This document shows positions 8,619-20,966 of a stretch of DNA of 64,000 nucleotides, piece by piece. A model generated the notes under the pieces. The model ran no database searches. It was not told the DNA's origin and saw only the letters and a list, made by a program, of their open reading frames with translations. The position numbers were made by a program, and so were the translations under genes. Numbering within the stretch: position 1 is the first letter of the stretch; every line of letters begins with the position of its first letter. The DNA comes from Lingula anatina (Eukaryota; Brachiopoda; Lingulata; Lingulida; Lingulidae): positions 82,985 to 146,984 of the forward strand of contig NW_019775501.1 of the NCBI RefSeq assembly GCF_001039355.2, given 5' to 3'.

Positions 8619-10839
8619 CTGTAAATATGGCATCAATTAAATTATTTTACAGGAACTGGAATATTTGATGAAACAGTTATTAAAATATCGTCCAAGAGCT
8701 CAGGACGTGTGCAGTTATAATCCAGGACACTTGACCTCTACAAATCTGCCTTCCTATTGAATCTTAATTGATCATATAATTTAATAATATTGAATCATAA
8801 CTGATATATAATTTGATATCTAAAAATACACATAAATGTGGTAAAGAATAAACTATTTTGAAACAATTACTCGAATTTATGTATTTTTTAACTGCTGATC
8901 GAAACTCTATGTATTATAATCCCATGCTATTTAAGGACTAAAGGTTGACCTCGTTCACACTGCTACACCTATACATGTATACCTGTATATCTGGTATTTC
9001 AAATCGCCTCAACAGCTCTACTACGGCAGCGTGTTCTTTGTCTTTTACCAACATTCTTGGTGTCTTTCTCTCCTGTAATATCAAATCTTATGTTTCTTAC
9101 TGGATGGGAAGGTAAATGTGACTTTAAGTACAGTCTAGTGAAATGGTGCTTTCCCATAATACGGTCTTAATGTGATTTCTTTAAAATGTGTAGCCATATT
9201 CCCGTGCTTGGACTCTTTAACACTTACCTGATGCTGTATACTGGCATCCGCCCCGTGTTGGAGGAGAAGCTGGACACATTGTGTGTCGCCGCACTCGGCA
9301 GCGCAGTGAAGTGGTGTCCACCCATTCTGAGAATATGGACAAATAATGTGAGTAAACAGATAATCCATGTTGCAGAAACGTGCTTAGATTTCAGTCGGGG
9401 TTTAAAATTATCAGTTACAAACAAAAATCATTAAGCACAAATTATCAATGTGATATGTGCAGGGTATAAACAATGTGAATCGATACATGATTTAAGATCA
9501 TTGGTTATAACTTGAAAGATCGCTAAGCAGGATATGTAAACCTGGCACAATAACTTCTGATGTACATCGGAAAGACATGTAGTTATACGCAAGTGTAGCG
9601 ATATTGCTATGCTTATAATATTCTACACTTACCTCATCCTGTATACTGGTATCTGTCCCGTGTTGGAGGAGAAGCTGGACACATTGCGTGTAGCCGTACT
9701 CGGCAGCCACGTGAAGTGGTGTCCACCCATTCTGAAAATATGGACCAACAATGAGAGTAAACAGATAATCCATGCCGTAGAATCATGTTTATTTCCACAG
9801 GGTGTTTAAAGTAGTCAGCTATAAACAAAAAATTGGTAAGCAAAGATTCTCACTGTGATTTGTACAGGGGATAAACAATAAGATTCGATACATGCTTTAA
9901 GATCATTAGTTATAACTTGAAAGATCGCTAAGCAGGATATGTAAACCTGGCACAATAACTTCTAATGTACATCGGAAAAGACATGTAGTTATACGCAAGA
10001 GTAGCAATATTGCTATGCTTAGACTATTCTACACTCACCTTAGACTGTATATTGGTATCTGCCCCGTGTTGGAGTAGAAGCTGGACACATTGCGTGTGGT
10101 CGTACCAGGCAGCCCCGTGAAGTGGTGTGCACCCATCCTGAGAATATGGACAAACGGTGTGAGTAAACAGGTAATTCATGAACTTCAGAAAAGACAATGC
10201 AGTTGTATGCAAGTGTAGCCAAATTGCTATGCTAAGAATATTCTACACTCACCTTATCCTGTATACTGGTATCAGCCCCGTTTTGGAGGAGAAGCTGGAC
10301 AAATTGTATGTGGCCAATCCTGGCAGCCCAGTGAAGTAGTGTCTGCCCAATCTAAAAATATGGACAAACAGTGTGATTAAACAGGTAATTTATGTTGCAG
10401 AAACATGCTTATTTTCATGCGGGGTTTAAAATTATCAGTGATTAACAAAAATTGGTCAGCAGAAATTCACACTATCATGTATGATATGTATAAACAATGT
10501 CGTGTCGAAAAACATGTTTGGGACAATAGTCTTTAAGATTAAGGTTTTAAGAAAAGAATTAACAGTTACAAGAAGGAAGAGGAGCAGTAAGGAGTGAGGC
10601 AGTTACTTAGAGAATGCCCACGGAATTTGTAATGGGTCGTTTCTGCAATAGTGTAAATACTTCAGTTTGTATCCTTACTGTAATAATAAATAGCTAAACG
10701 ATATCGTGACTAGTGACAGAGTAATTAACGTTGTTACCCAGTCCTGGACATTGATGTTGCACTCCCCGGCAGTCAGCAGTTCCTGTAAACTCCGTATAGC
10801 TCCACCCCATACAGCCCAGAGAAGCCTGCTGTCAGCCAT
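8428..10839 (-). CDS. Second ANK(-TIR) gene copy, 3' end missing
   Basis: Seven exons align with exons 1-8 of the 584-5000 gene: 10738-10839, 10253-10351, 10039-10137, 9633-9731, 9228-9326, 8983-9072 and partial 8428-8618. All stay open and keep splice sites and phases, giving an N-terminal cap, four ankyrin repeats (five exons in the other gene) and the start of the death-like region. The sequence stops at the 'n' at 8427, inside exon 8; the linker and TIR exons are absent, and a dead transposase follows. Amino-acid differences are numerous, so this is either a diverged allele placed in tandem by the assembler or a real partial duplicate. Confidence 0.7.
8983..9072 (-). CDS. Copy 2 linker exon
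   Basis: 90 nt, phase 0-0, beginning ERKTPRMLVKDKEHAA; donor CAG|GTATAC as in copy 1. Confidence 0.7.
9228..9326 (-). CDS. Copy 2 ankyrin exon
   Basis: 99 nt, phase 0-0, beginning NGWTPLHCAAECGDT. It lacks the 45-bp internal duplication seen in the equivalent exon at 2716-2859. Donor CAG|GTAAGTG. Confidence 0.75.
9633..9731 (-). CDS. Copy 2 ankyrin exon
   Basis: 99 nt, phase 0-0, beginning NGWTPLHVAAEYGYT; donor GAG|GTAAGTG. Confidence 0.75.
10039..10137 (-). CDS. Copy 2 ankyrin exon
   Basis: 99 nt, phase 0-0, beginning DGCTPLHGAAWYDHT; donor AAG|GTGAGTG. Confidence 0.75.
10253..10351 (-). CDS. Copy 2 first full ankyrin exon, diverging
   Basis: 99 nt, phase 0-0, beginning IGQTLLHWAARIGHI. 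The consensus N of NGxTPLH is Ile, P is Leu, and the acceptor is TTTTTAG rather than TTTTCAG. The next exon downstream starts only 214 bp away, half the usual unit length. Confidence 0.65.
10738..10839 (-). CDS. Copy 2 exon 1 with start codon
   Basis: ATG at 10839-10837, 34 codons (MADSRLLWAVWGGAIRSLQE, ending NINVQDW), donor TGG|GTAACA. It matches exon 1 of copy 1 in length and phase. Confidence 0.7.
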
Positions 10840-11615
10840 ACTGGCTAGCTGCTATACCGTGGATATTCTTGCGAAAAGCAATGAACGATATCTCTGAAAT
10901 AAGACGCATTGATCACTACAAGATATTGATAAAATCTGTTTTACCATGTCATCTGTCCTAAAATGAACAGACTAAGGGCATACATATATCAGAAACAAGG
11001 ACAGTAGTATGGAGGACATGAAACGCATATTTTTTTGTTAACTGGATCCGAATGTGACTACAATGTTGGATCCAGGGGCGGGCACAGAGGACACGTATAT
11101 TCCCCCTTAGTTATCCCCTGAGGTACATGTTCCCCTTAGCCCCTTCTCACTCTCCAAACCTCAGTATGACGGACAAAACAAGTCAAAACAGTGATGTTAT
11201 CCTGATAGTAAAACTGTCAAAGTAAAACTATCTGAAGCCTGAGTAATTTTCTATCCTTGTGCTCCCCTCTCTCCCCCTCTGCCGACAATTCTTTGGTCCG
11301 ACAAAAGAATTCTGTTCGTGGGACACTTCACAAATATTTTAAAATATTAAACTGAAAAGATAAGGTATCAAAGGTATCTAAAAGTGTTTAAAAGCCAAAT
11401 AGGTGGTGTATAGGTGGTGTATAGGTGTGAGTGTGTGTGCGTGTGTTTGTACGTAGCCGATACGTGTGTGTTTGCAATTAAAAATGAGTTAACTATGTGC
11501 GGACACTGGTATATGTTCCTCTGTCAAAGTTTTCCGTGAATAGATATTCTTCATATAGCCTAGGTTTCAATCATGGGCGTCCGTAAGGGGGGGGGGGAGG
11601 GTCAATGGGGTCACT
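10840..11615. other. Upstream flank of ANK copy 2
   Basis: Expected to contain the 5' UTR and promoter of the second ANK gene on the minus strand; I cannot point to a definite TATA box or initiator. It ends in CATGGGCGTCCGTAAGGGGG, whose inverted counterpart (CGCCCATGG after poly-C) lies beyond the gap at about 12117. Confidence 0.35.
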
Positions 11616-11986
11616 NNNNNNNNNNNNNNNNNNNNNNNNNNNNNNNNNNNNNNNNNNNNNNNNNNNNNNNNNNNNNNNNNNNNNNNNNNNNNNNNNNNNN
11701 NNNNNNNNNNNNNNNNNNNNNNNNNNNNNNNNNNNNNNNNNNNNNNNNNNNNNNNNNNNNNNNNNNNNNNNNNNNNNNNNNNNNNNNNNNNNNNNNNNNN
11801 NNNNNNNNNNNNNNNNNNNNNNNNNNNNNNNNNNNNNNNNNNNNNNNNNNNNNNNNNNNNNNNNNNNNNNNNNNNNNNNNNNNNNNNNNNNNNNNNNNNN
11901 NNNNNNNNNNNNNNNNNNNNNNNNNNNNNNNNNNNNNNNNNNNNNNNNNNNNNNNNNNNNNNNNNNNNNNNNNNNNNNNNNNNNNN
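11616..11986. other. Assembly gap (371 N)
   Basis: A run of N flanked by poly-G and poly-C tracts. The 11987-12097 side is almost only homopolymers and is probably poor-quality sequence. Confidence 0.95.
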
Positions 11987-14578
11987 GGGGGCCCCCCCCC
12001 CCCCCCCGGAAATTTGGGGGGGCCCTTTAATTGGGGGTCCCCCCCCAACCTTTTCCCCCCCCCCCCCAATGCTTTTGCCCCCCCCCCCCCCCCCCCCCGG
12101 CAAACTTTCTGCAGTCGCCCATGGTTTTATTCACAACAATAATACACGGTAGGCAGATTATATATGAGTAGAAATATAGGTACGTCATCTTGTACATGAA
12201 TATAGTAATACATATTTACAAAAGAAGTAGGCCTATTGATTTGCTTTGCCATAGAGTTTATACTGCAGCCTCTGTGATATGCCATCCCTCTTTGGGTCGG
12301 TGTATTGTGACCGTCCCTTTGCCTTCTTCCTTTACATACTGATTCACTCTTAACGCAACTATAAAATCTAATGCCTTTTAATCTCTCAATTTTCAGAACA
12401 ACATATTCACCTGCAAACAGAAAGTAACGCCAAATTTCCCAGATCGATTACTAAGGGCACACATTTCCAATCTTTATGATGACTTGCCACGAATTTTATT
12501 ACCCAGATGTGAACAAAAACTGATATCCCAAGTATAACTACTTAAATGTCTCTTGTTCACATTGATGTGCTTGACAAGTTACCTCAGAAATTCGAAAAAA
12601 TTCAGCAACTTACCGATTTTACAAGCCTCGTACAAATGGTGACTCTCTATTATTAGAAATGTCGAGGGGAATTCCCCCTTATTGCTATCGACTTCATTTT
12701 ACAACTAAGGCAAATATCTATTTTTAGGAAGTTTATTGTCCAATGGAGCATATATCNCCAAGTATAACTACTTGAATGTCTCTAGTTCATATTGTTGATG
12801 TGGTTGACATGCTACTGTAGAAATCCGAAAATTTTCAGTAACTTACCGATTTTACTAGCCTCTTGCAAATGGCGAAACTCCATTATTAGAAATGTCGAGG
12901 GGAATTCCCCCTTATTGCTATCTATTTGCAACTAAGGCAAATATCTATTTTTAGGAAGTTTATTGTCCAATGGAGCATGTATCTATAGTGTTACTAAGCT
13001 TGATATGTTTAGGTGCTATTTATTACACATATGTCAGGGTTGTGAGCCTATGACAAATTGAACATATTGATAACGTACACAATGTAATACAGTGGCGGAT
13101 CATAGGACACAGTGGGCCTCCCCCCCCCCCAACTATAAAATATAATGACTTTAATATCTAAATATTTGTAACAACATATTCACCTGCAAACAGAAAGTAA
13201 CGTCAAATTTCCGGGATCGATTACTAAGGGCAATCACTTCCAGGCTTTATGATGTCTTGCGATGAATTTTTTCCCCAGATGTTATAACAACACATTGATA
13301 TCCCAGTATACCTACTTGAATGTCTCTTGTTTACATTGATGTGCTTGACAAGTTACCTCAGAAATTCGAAAATTTTCAGTAACTTACCGATTTTACAAGC
13401 TTCGTGCAAATGGTGACTCTCTATTATTAGAAATGTCGAGGGGAATTCCCCTTTGTTGTTATTGACTTCATTTTATTAACTAAGGCAATCATCTAGTTCA
13501 AGGACGTTTGTTGTCCAATGGAGCATGCATCTATAGTGTTAATAAGCTTGATATGTTTATGTGTTATTTATTACACATGCTCGCTTACCCTTGGTCTGTT
13601 CATATGTGTGTGTGTGTGTGTGTGTGTCGCTCATTATCAAGTCTACAAAAAATTAGTCCCAAAGCTTATAAGTACAAGGTCGTTCTTCTTTAAAAGGTTA
13701 TTTTGAACATCTTTTAAATGCATGTGACTTATATACGTATTCCAACTCAGTATCACGTACTATTCCAATATTTTTTACAAACGATGTCACTTGAGTTTTC
13801 AACCTGAGTACATTCACATACATATTCATGTACTTGTGCAAACAAAAATTACATGTCATTTCACGTAATTACTCCAAATCTGAATGACGTTGTAAGCAGG
13901 ACAGATTGTATTGCCCCATAGTTAACAACACACTGATATCCAAAGTACAACTATTAGTAGTATGTCTCTTGGTCTCAGTGATTCAGAATTTCNCCCCCCC
14001 CCCCCCCCCCCCCCCCATCCACACTCAGCTTGCAAGGTACCCCCTTCTACTCCTTTTCAGATAATACATCGATCAAAATTTAGCAAAGCCAAAAAATCCA
14101 TTACCCTTGGTCTGTTCGTGTGTGTGTGTGTGTCACAGTGTGTCGCACATGATCAAGTCTACAAAAAATTAGTCAAAAAGCTTATAAATACAAGGTCGTT
14201 CTTCTTTAAAAGGTTATTTCGAACATCTTTTAAATGTGACTTATATACGTAGGCCCTATTCCTACTCAGTATCACGTACTATTCCAATATTTTTTACAAA
14301 CGATTTCACTTGAGTTTTCAACGAGGGTACATTCACATACATATTCATGTACTTGTGCAAACAGAAATTACATGTCATTTCTCATAATTATTCCAAATCT
14401 TAATGATGTCGTAAGCAAGACAGATCGTATTGCCCCATAGTTAAAAGCACACTGATATCCCAAGTACAACTATTAGTATTTATATGTCTCTTGGTCTCAG
14501 TGATGTGGTTGTCCCTTTTCTTCAGAATTTCGTAAAAACATCATATTACCTTACCTACTGCCAATGGCCGGTGGCTAA

Positions 14579-14579
<1 letters not shown>

Positions 14580-14627
<48 letters not shown>
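14580..14627. repeat. (ATT)n microsatellite
   Basis: Sixteen ATT units within the array, followed by GTGAACGTTTC as in the other units. Confidence 0.9.
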
Positions 14628-14710
14628 GTGAACGTTTCCTTAACTTCTTCATTCATACCCTGTTTTATTCCAAAGCACTTAATATCTAAATTTTCATAAC
14701 AACATATTCG

Positions 14711-14867
14711 GGGCCGTAGCGATAGTCCGAAGGTCCAATAGTCCGAAGGTTCATTGGTCCGAACGTTCACTATAGAACCTTCGGACCAATGAACCCTTTA
14801 TTAAAAAATCGATGAAAATGTTACCACTTTTCGGACCAATGGACCTTCGGACTATCGAGACGCCCCC
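14711..14867. mobile_element. Fold-back element of 16-bp units
   Basis: Outer arms GATAGTCCGAAGGTCCA (14721-14737) and TGGACCTTCGGACTATC (14840-14856) are exact inverted repeats. Between them are tandem and inverted variants of a 16-bp unit (AGTCCGAAGGTTCATT). It is inserted in an array unit. Confidence 0.75.
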
Positions 14868-15589
14868 ACATATTGGGGCATTCACTTGCAAACAGAAAGT
14901 AACGCAAAATTTCCAAGATCGATCAGGGCAAACACTTCCAATCTTTATGATGTCTTGCCACGAATTTTTTACCCAGATGTTAACAACTCACTGATATCCC
15001 AAGTAGAACTACTTGAATGTATGTCGTTCACGTTGGTGTGCTTGACATGTTACCTCAGAAATTCGAAAAATTTCGGTAACTTACCGATTTTACAAGCCTC
15101 CTGCAAATGGCGACACCCTATTTTTAGAAATGTCGAGGGGAATTCCCCTTGTTGTTATTGACTTTATTTTTTCAACTAAGGCAAACATCTAGTTCAAGGA
15201 CGTTTATTGTCCAATGGAGCATGCATCTATAGTGTTACTAAGCTTGATATGTTTAGGTGCTATTTATTACACATATGTCAGGGATGTAGGTCTTTGACAA
15301 ATTGAACACATTGATAACGTAATACAGTGGCGGATCATAGAACACAGTGGTCTCCCTCCCCCCTCTTTAATTTGTAAGACAGGCCAGGGGTATCCACTTA
15401 TATCCCCTTCTAAAAAATGATACACCGAGTAAAACAAGACAAAGCCAAGAAAAGCCTAAAACCCTTGGTCTGTTCGTGTGTGTGTGTAGGCTATATGTAN
15501 ATTTATTACACATATGTCAGGGTGTCTCTCCCCCCATCCACACTCAGCTTGCAAGGTACCCCCTTCTACTCCTTTTCATATAATACACC

Positions 15590-16221
15590 TGTTACGGAGT
15601 TTATGGGCTTCGTAACTATTGATAAAAGGAGTCAGTTTGTAGAATATACTTTGTTTTATTTCCGAGTGCAGTTTACAAGACTTCCATGTGCTAACCTCAA
15701 CCCTTTAAGTCACCACTCTTACTAGTTGTTGACCCTCTGCTCTAGCACTTCAGCTTTTTGGAAATTATCCAACTTTTCAATAAATTTCAGATATATTTAT
15801 ATTATAATAAATGGTGTACCGTGTGCAAATACATCAGTTCCGTGTGCATTTTACCATATATGGTCAGAATTACTTTACTTATTGAACAATGCTGATTGCG
15901 TGGACAATACGTGAAATCATCAAACCTAAATGCTGGATTACATGAGATTGGTTATACAGATCATGTACGATATGCAGCTAATATCTTTACCTTATTATGT
16001 ATAAAGTGATGCAGGAGGCAGGTCATTGTTTTTGCTTAGGTATCGATGTCCAAATTTGCCTTACAAATTGTCACGCTTCACAGATAAAACATGACTTTAC
16101 ACGTTAAATCCACAGACTATCATGCGGTGCACAATACAGTGCACAGGGTCAGAAAGTACTCAGTATACCGAAGAGGGGTTTACCAAAATTATTATTTCAA
16201 ATGTTATGTTACCCCGTGACA
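15590..16221. mobile_element. Probable solo LTR
   Basis: A 632-bp insertion found in only one array unit, beginning TGTTACGGAG and ending CCCCGTGACA (TG...CA with inverted ends), flanked by CACC on both sides (15586-15589, 16222-16225). No coding sequence or second LTR is nearby, so it fits a solo LTR left by recombination. The family (Gypsy-like by its ends) is a guess. Confidence 0.65.
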
Positions 16222-17062
16222 CACCGAACAAAATTTAGCAAAGCCAAAAAAATCCCTTACCCTTGGTCTGTTCATGTGTGTGTGTGTGTGTGTGAGTGCG
16301 TGTGTCGCACATGATAGAGTCTACAAAAAATTAGTCCCCAAGCTTGTTAATACAAGGTCGTTCTTCTTTAAAAGGTTAATTCGAACATCTTTTAGATGTG
16401 ATTTATATACATAGGCCTATTCCAACTCAGTAGGCCTATTACGTATTATTCCAATATTTTTACAAACGATTTAACTTGAGTATTCAACCTGAGTACATTC
16501 ACATACATATTCATGTACTTGTGCAAACAAAAGTTACATGTCATGTCACATACCCTGTTTTATTCTAAATTTTGATAACAACATATTCACCTGCAAACAG
16601 AAAGTAACGCCAAATTTCCCAGATCGATCACTAAAGGCAAACACTTCCAATCTTTATGATGCCTTGCCACGAAAATTTTACCCAGAATTAACAACACACT
16701 GACATCCCAAGTATACCTACTTGAATATCTCTCGTTCACATTGTTGATGTGGCTGACATGCTACTGTAGAAATTCAAAAATTTCAGTGACTTACCGATTT
16801 TACAAGCCTCGTGCAAATGGCGACACTCTATTATTAGAAATGTCGAGGGGAATTCCCCCTTATTGCTATCGACTTCATTTTAAAACGAAGGCAAACATCT
16901 AGTTGGACGTTTAAAATTGTCCAATGGAGCATGCATCCATAGTGTTTTAACATTTAAAATATTAAAATAAGCTTGATATGTTTATGTGCTATTTATTACA
17001 CATATGTCAGGGTTGTGAGCCTATGACAAATTGAACACATTGATAACATAGGCCCTAATGTT

Positions 17063-17093
<31 letters not shown>

Positions 17094-18245
17094 CGCACAT
17101 TATCAAGTCTACAAAAAATTTGTCCCAAAGCTTATAAAAACATGGTCGTTCCTCTTTAAAAGGTTATTTCGAACATCTTTTAAATCTGATTTATATACAT
17201 ATTCCAACTCAGTATTACGTATTATTCCAATATTTTTTTACAAACGGTTTCACTTGAGTTTTCAACCTGAGTACATTTACATACATTTTCATGTACTTGT
17301 GCAAACAGAATTACATGTCATTTCACATAATTATTCCAAATCTTAATGATGTCGTAAGCAGGACAGATTGTATTGCCCCATAGTTAAAAGCACACTGATA
17401 TCCCAAGTACAGCTATTAGTATTTATATGCCTCTTGGTCTCAGTGATATGGTTGTCCCTTTCCTTCAGAATTTCGTAAAAACATCATTACCTTACCTACT
17501 GCTAATGGCCGGTGGCTAACATTATTATTATTGTGAAAGTTTCTTTAACTTAGTCATTCATACCCTGTTTTATTCCAAAGCACTTTATATCTAAATTTTC
17601 ATAACAACATATTTACTTGCAAACAGAAAGTAACGCAAAATTTCCAAGATCGATCAGGGCAAACGTTTCCAATCTTTATGATGTCTTGCCACGAATTTTT
17701 TACCCAGATGTTAACAATACACTTATATCCCAAGTAGAACTACTTGAATGTCTGTCGTTCACGTTGGTGTGCTTGACATGTTACCTCAGAAATTCGAAAA
17801 ATGTCAGTATTACTTACCGATTTTACAAGCCTCCTGCAAATGGCGACACCCTATTTTTAGAAATGTCGAGGGGGAATTCCCCTTTGTTGCTATTGACTCT
17901 ATTTTTTCAACCAAAACAAACATCTAGTTCAAGGACGTTTATTGTCCAATGGAATATGCATCTATATGGTGTTTTAACATTTAAAATATTAAAATAAGCT
18001 TGATATGCTTATGTGCTGTTTATTACACATGTCAGGGATGTAGGCCTAATAGTATAACAAAATGAACACATTGATAACGTAATAGGGCCTACAGTGGCAG
18101 ATCATGGGACACAGTAATCCACAGTGGGTCTCCGCCCCCTCCTCCTCTTTAGTTTGTGAGGTAGGCATTTCCCCTTCTGTCCCTTTCCAAATAATGATAC
18201 ACCAAGCAAAACAAGACAAAGCCAATAAAAAAAAAATTCACGTAT

Positions 18246-20912
18246 TCCACTGCTCACTGCTGCTTGACACCAATTTATGAAATGGAATGTTTATGAAAGT
18301 ATCGGTTTTATAAACCAAGTTCTAACAGTGCTGCCGTTTTTTTTTTTTTTTTTTTCGAAATTGCAATTACGTTCAAACATTCATGCATCTTGGTCTGTAA
18401 TATGGTGGAGAAGCAAGATAAAATTTTCTGCTATAATTCTGAAAAAATATTTTCAATGATAAGTTAAAAACAACTCAAACAACCATATTATATTATGTCA
18501 CTTTACTTGCTGCACAATATCTGCATTTTGTACATCAAAACTACTAAATATCCTTTATAATTTTTCTCACTTCTCAAAACATCAAATCTTCCTTGACGTT
18601 TTCAAACAAAATCCCATTTTCACTTGTTTCTCCTCATTATTATAAACAACTCTACCTGCAACAACACATACAAACAATTTACAATACAAAATTATAGAAG
18701 TTTTCTTGTTATATAATATTGCTGGACTGTCACAGGCGAGTTACGGATTGAAGCACACCAGGGGCCTCATTTTACAAACAAACTCGACTTAATAAAAGTT
18801 GAACTCATAACCTTAACATCACCAACTGACATCTTTTTTCATCAAAGGTAAATCCTTAGTAGCGTGCCAAAATACACCCCACTGTCAGAATTAAAAAATG
18901 TTTCTCTCAAATTAAAACCAAAGTCCAACCAGTGGTTTAATCGGATGCAAAAACAATTCTGTTACTCCAGTTTCTTTGTAAAATGGGGCCCAATACTACC
19001 TATGGCCTTACTACAAATTTTATTTACAGATTGGTTCATTATTCATACATGTGTGTATATGAATACTGACGTTTCATGTATTGCACCTGAAGTGTGCAAT
19101 TTTTGTAAATAAAGAACGTGTAGTGCAATGTTACCTAAAAGAGCACCCAAAGTAGATGCCACGGAGGCCTCTACACGAATTCCCCACAGTCTGGCACTTG
19201 ACATACTACAAGTTGGTGTAATTCAGCTATCACTTTAAACAGAAAACAAATGCTAAGAAAAAATTAGCATTTAAAAAAAAATTAAATAAAATGTTTTCTT
19301 TTAATGTGTTGAATCTAGGGCAATCCTTATTGACAGAAATGGTGACTAGAAAGACAGAAACTTGAGCATCAAACATTGTCCTTCTACAAATTAAAAGATT
19401 ATCATTCTAGAAAAAATATTCACTCTTTTCTTTGATACGAAAATATAGGGAAAATGTCATCGAGTAAGAAGGTCAAGGTTTAAAACATAGTGAAAAGAAA
19501 TTAAAGTTATTTGGTAGTGGCTGTGCAATAAACTGTCACATTCATTTGCAAACAGCATAACCTATCACGTTTTTCACTGAAATGTGAGAAATGCCAAGAG
19601 AAAAATTCCATCAGCCGTAAGTGTTATGAATTCAAAGTAACAATAACAGCATCTTCCAACAAGTAAAACTCAGAGAGTCAAAGTACAGAAGTGGTAAACT
19701 CTGAATTTTAGTGTTTTTATTTTAAGAAACCATTATTGTAACTGAGAAATATCAAATTTTCTTAACACCTGCTGCCAACTCTACCAAGCACAAGAAAAAT
19801 CCTCAGAACCAGCTTTTCTATACCAACCAATAGATGGCACTCAAACTCAAGATATCCTTTGACAAGTTATTGTAACCAACCTTTGCCAGTGACAGTCAGC
19901 AATCTTCTACCGAAAAAAAATATATAACTTGCAGCTACCATAATTTCATTCATTATAAAATGAAATTCTCACCACCATTATAATTCATTGAAATTCAACA
20001 ACCTAAAAAAAATTAACAAAAAAATATCTCAAGATGTAGTTTGCATACTATGTGCCGTCATTATATATTTCTCTCTACATATCTACGTTTGTAATATTTG
20101 TATGCACTTCTGGGCAATAACAACATATTTAATATAATAATAATAATAGTGCTATGGTCAGCTTCTAGGCTGACCAAAAGTTGGACATAACTGACCACAA
20201 GACAAATTGAATAGTACAAGTGTTCAATGCACTACTGACAATATTAATCAAGTTTCGATACATTTCTTTCAATGATAATATACACATAATAATTTGTAGT
20301 AGCCACTTACAGAAAAATCCTTTATACTTTGTGTACAATAATTTGTAGCCAGTTACAAAAATTTACTTCATACTTAGATCATAGATCATATGGTGTGCAT
20401 TGACTTATACATAACTGTGTATTACTTCTTTGTACAGATAAAATATACAAATATAATATCTATTCTTCAAACGTTATGTGTTCTAATTTACACATGCAGT
20501 AATAACAATAGTTGCTGTATCTTATAATACTCATAATATTAATAACAATAATAGATCTACTCTGGAAAAAGAGGCTGCTATGAAAAATGCAAAGGATGCT
20601 GCTGCTGTTAGTAAAATGTCCCATTTACTCCTTCAATACAAATCTGTCTTTTCAGCCTCTTCATTATTTCAGAGTACTGGCAAGGATTTCTCCATATAGT
20701 TACAGGTAACTTGAAAGGGGGGGGGGGGGGGTAAAATCAATTTCCACAGCTTAATTGTGATCATGTCATTTTGCTTGGCCAATTAAAATGATTCTACCAA
20801 AATTTACTTCCAGAAAGTTAAAATTTGAAAATCTGACCGTCTTCCAAAAGACCCAGAAGATGACCTCAATCCACCCTTGCATCTATAAAGGGTCTCAAAA
20901 ATTTAGAGCATT

Positions 20913-20966
<54 letters not shown>

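Larger units (their letters stand above)
12098..18245. repeat. Non-coding tandem repeat array, block B
   Basis: Continues the unit seen at 5080-7254. The opening 260 bp (CGCCCATGG... to about 12360) match 5090-5350. Unit markers (CACCTGCAAACAGAAAGTAA and ATGTCGAGGGGAAT) recur near 12410/12658, 12890, 13185/13434, 14890/15130, 16590/16840 and 17615/17864. Spacing varies from 0.5 to 1.7 kb because of internal deletions, seams at 12757, 13993 and 15500, and insertions. No gene is seen. Confidence 0.75.

Noticed and set aside
11573-12142. Long frames across the 11.6-12.0 kb gap
   Set aside because: They consist of N and homopolymer translations (poly-Pro/poly-Gly).
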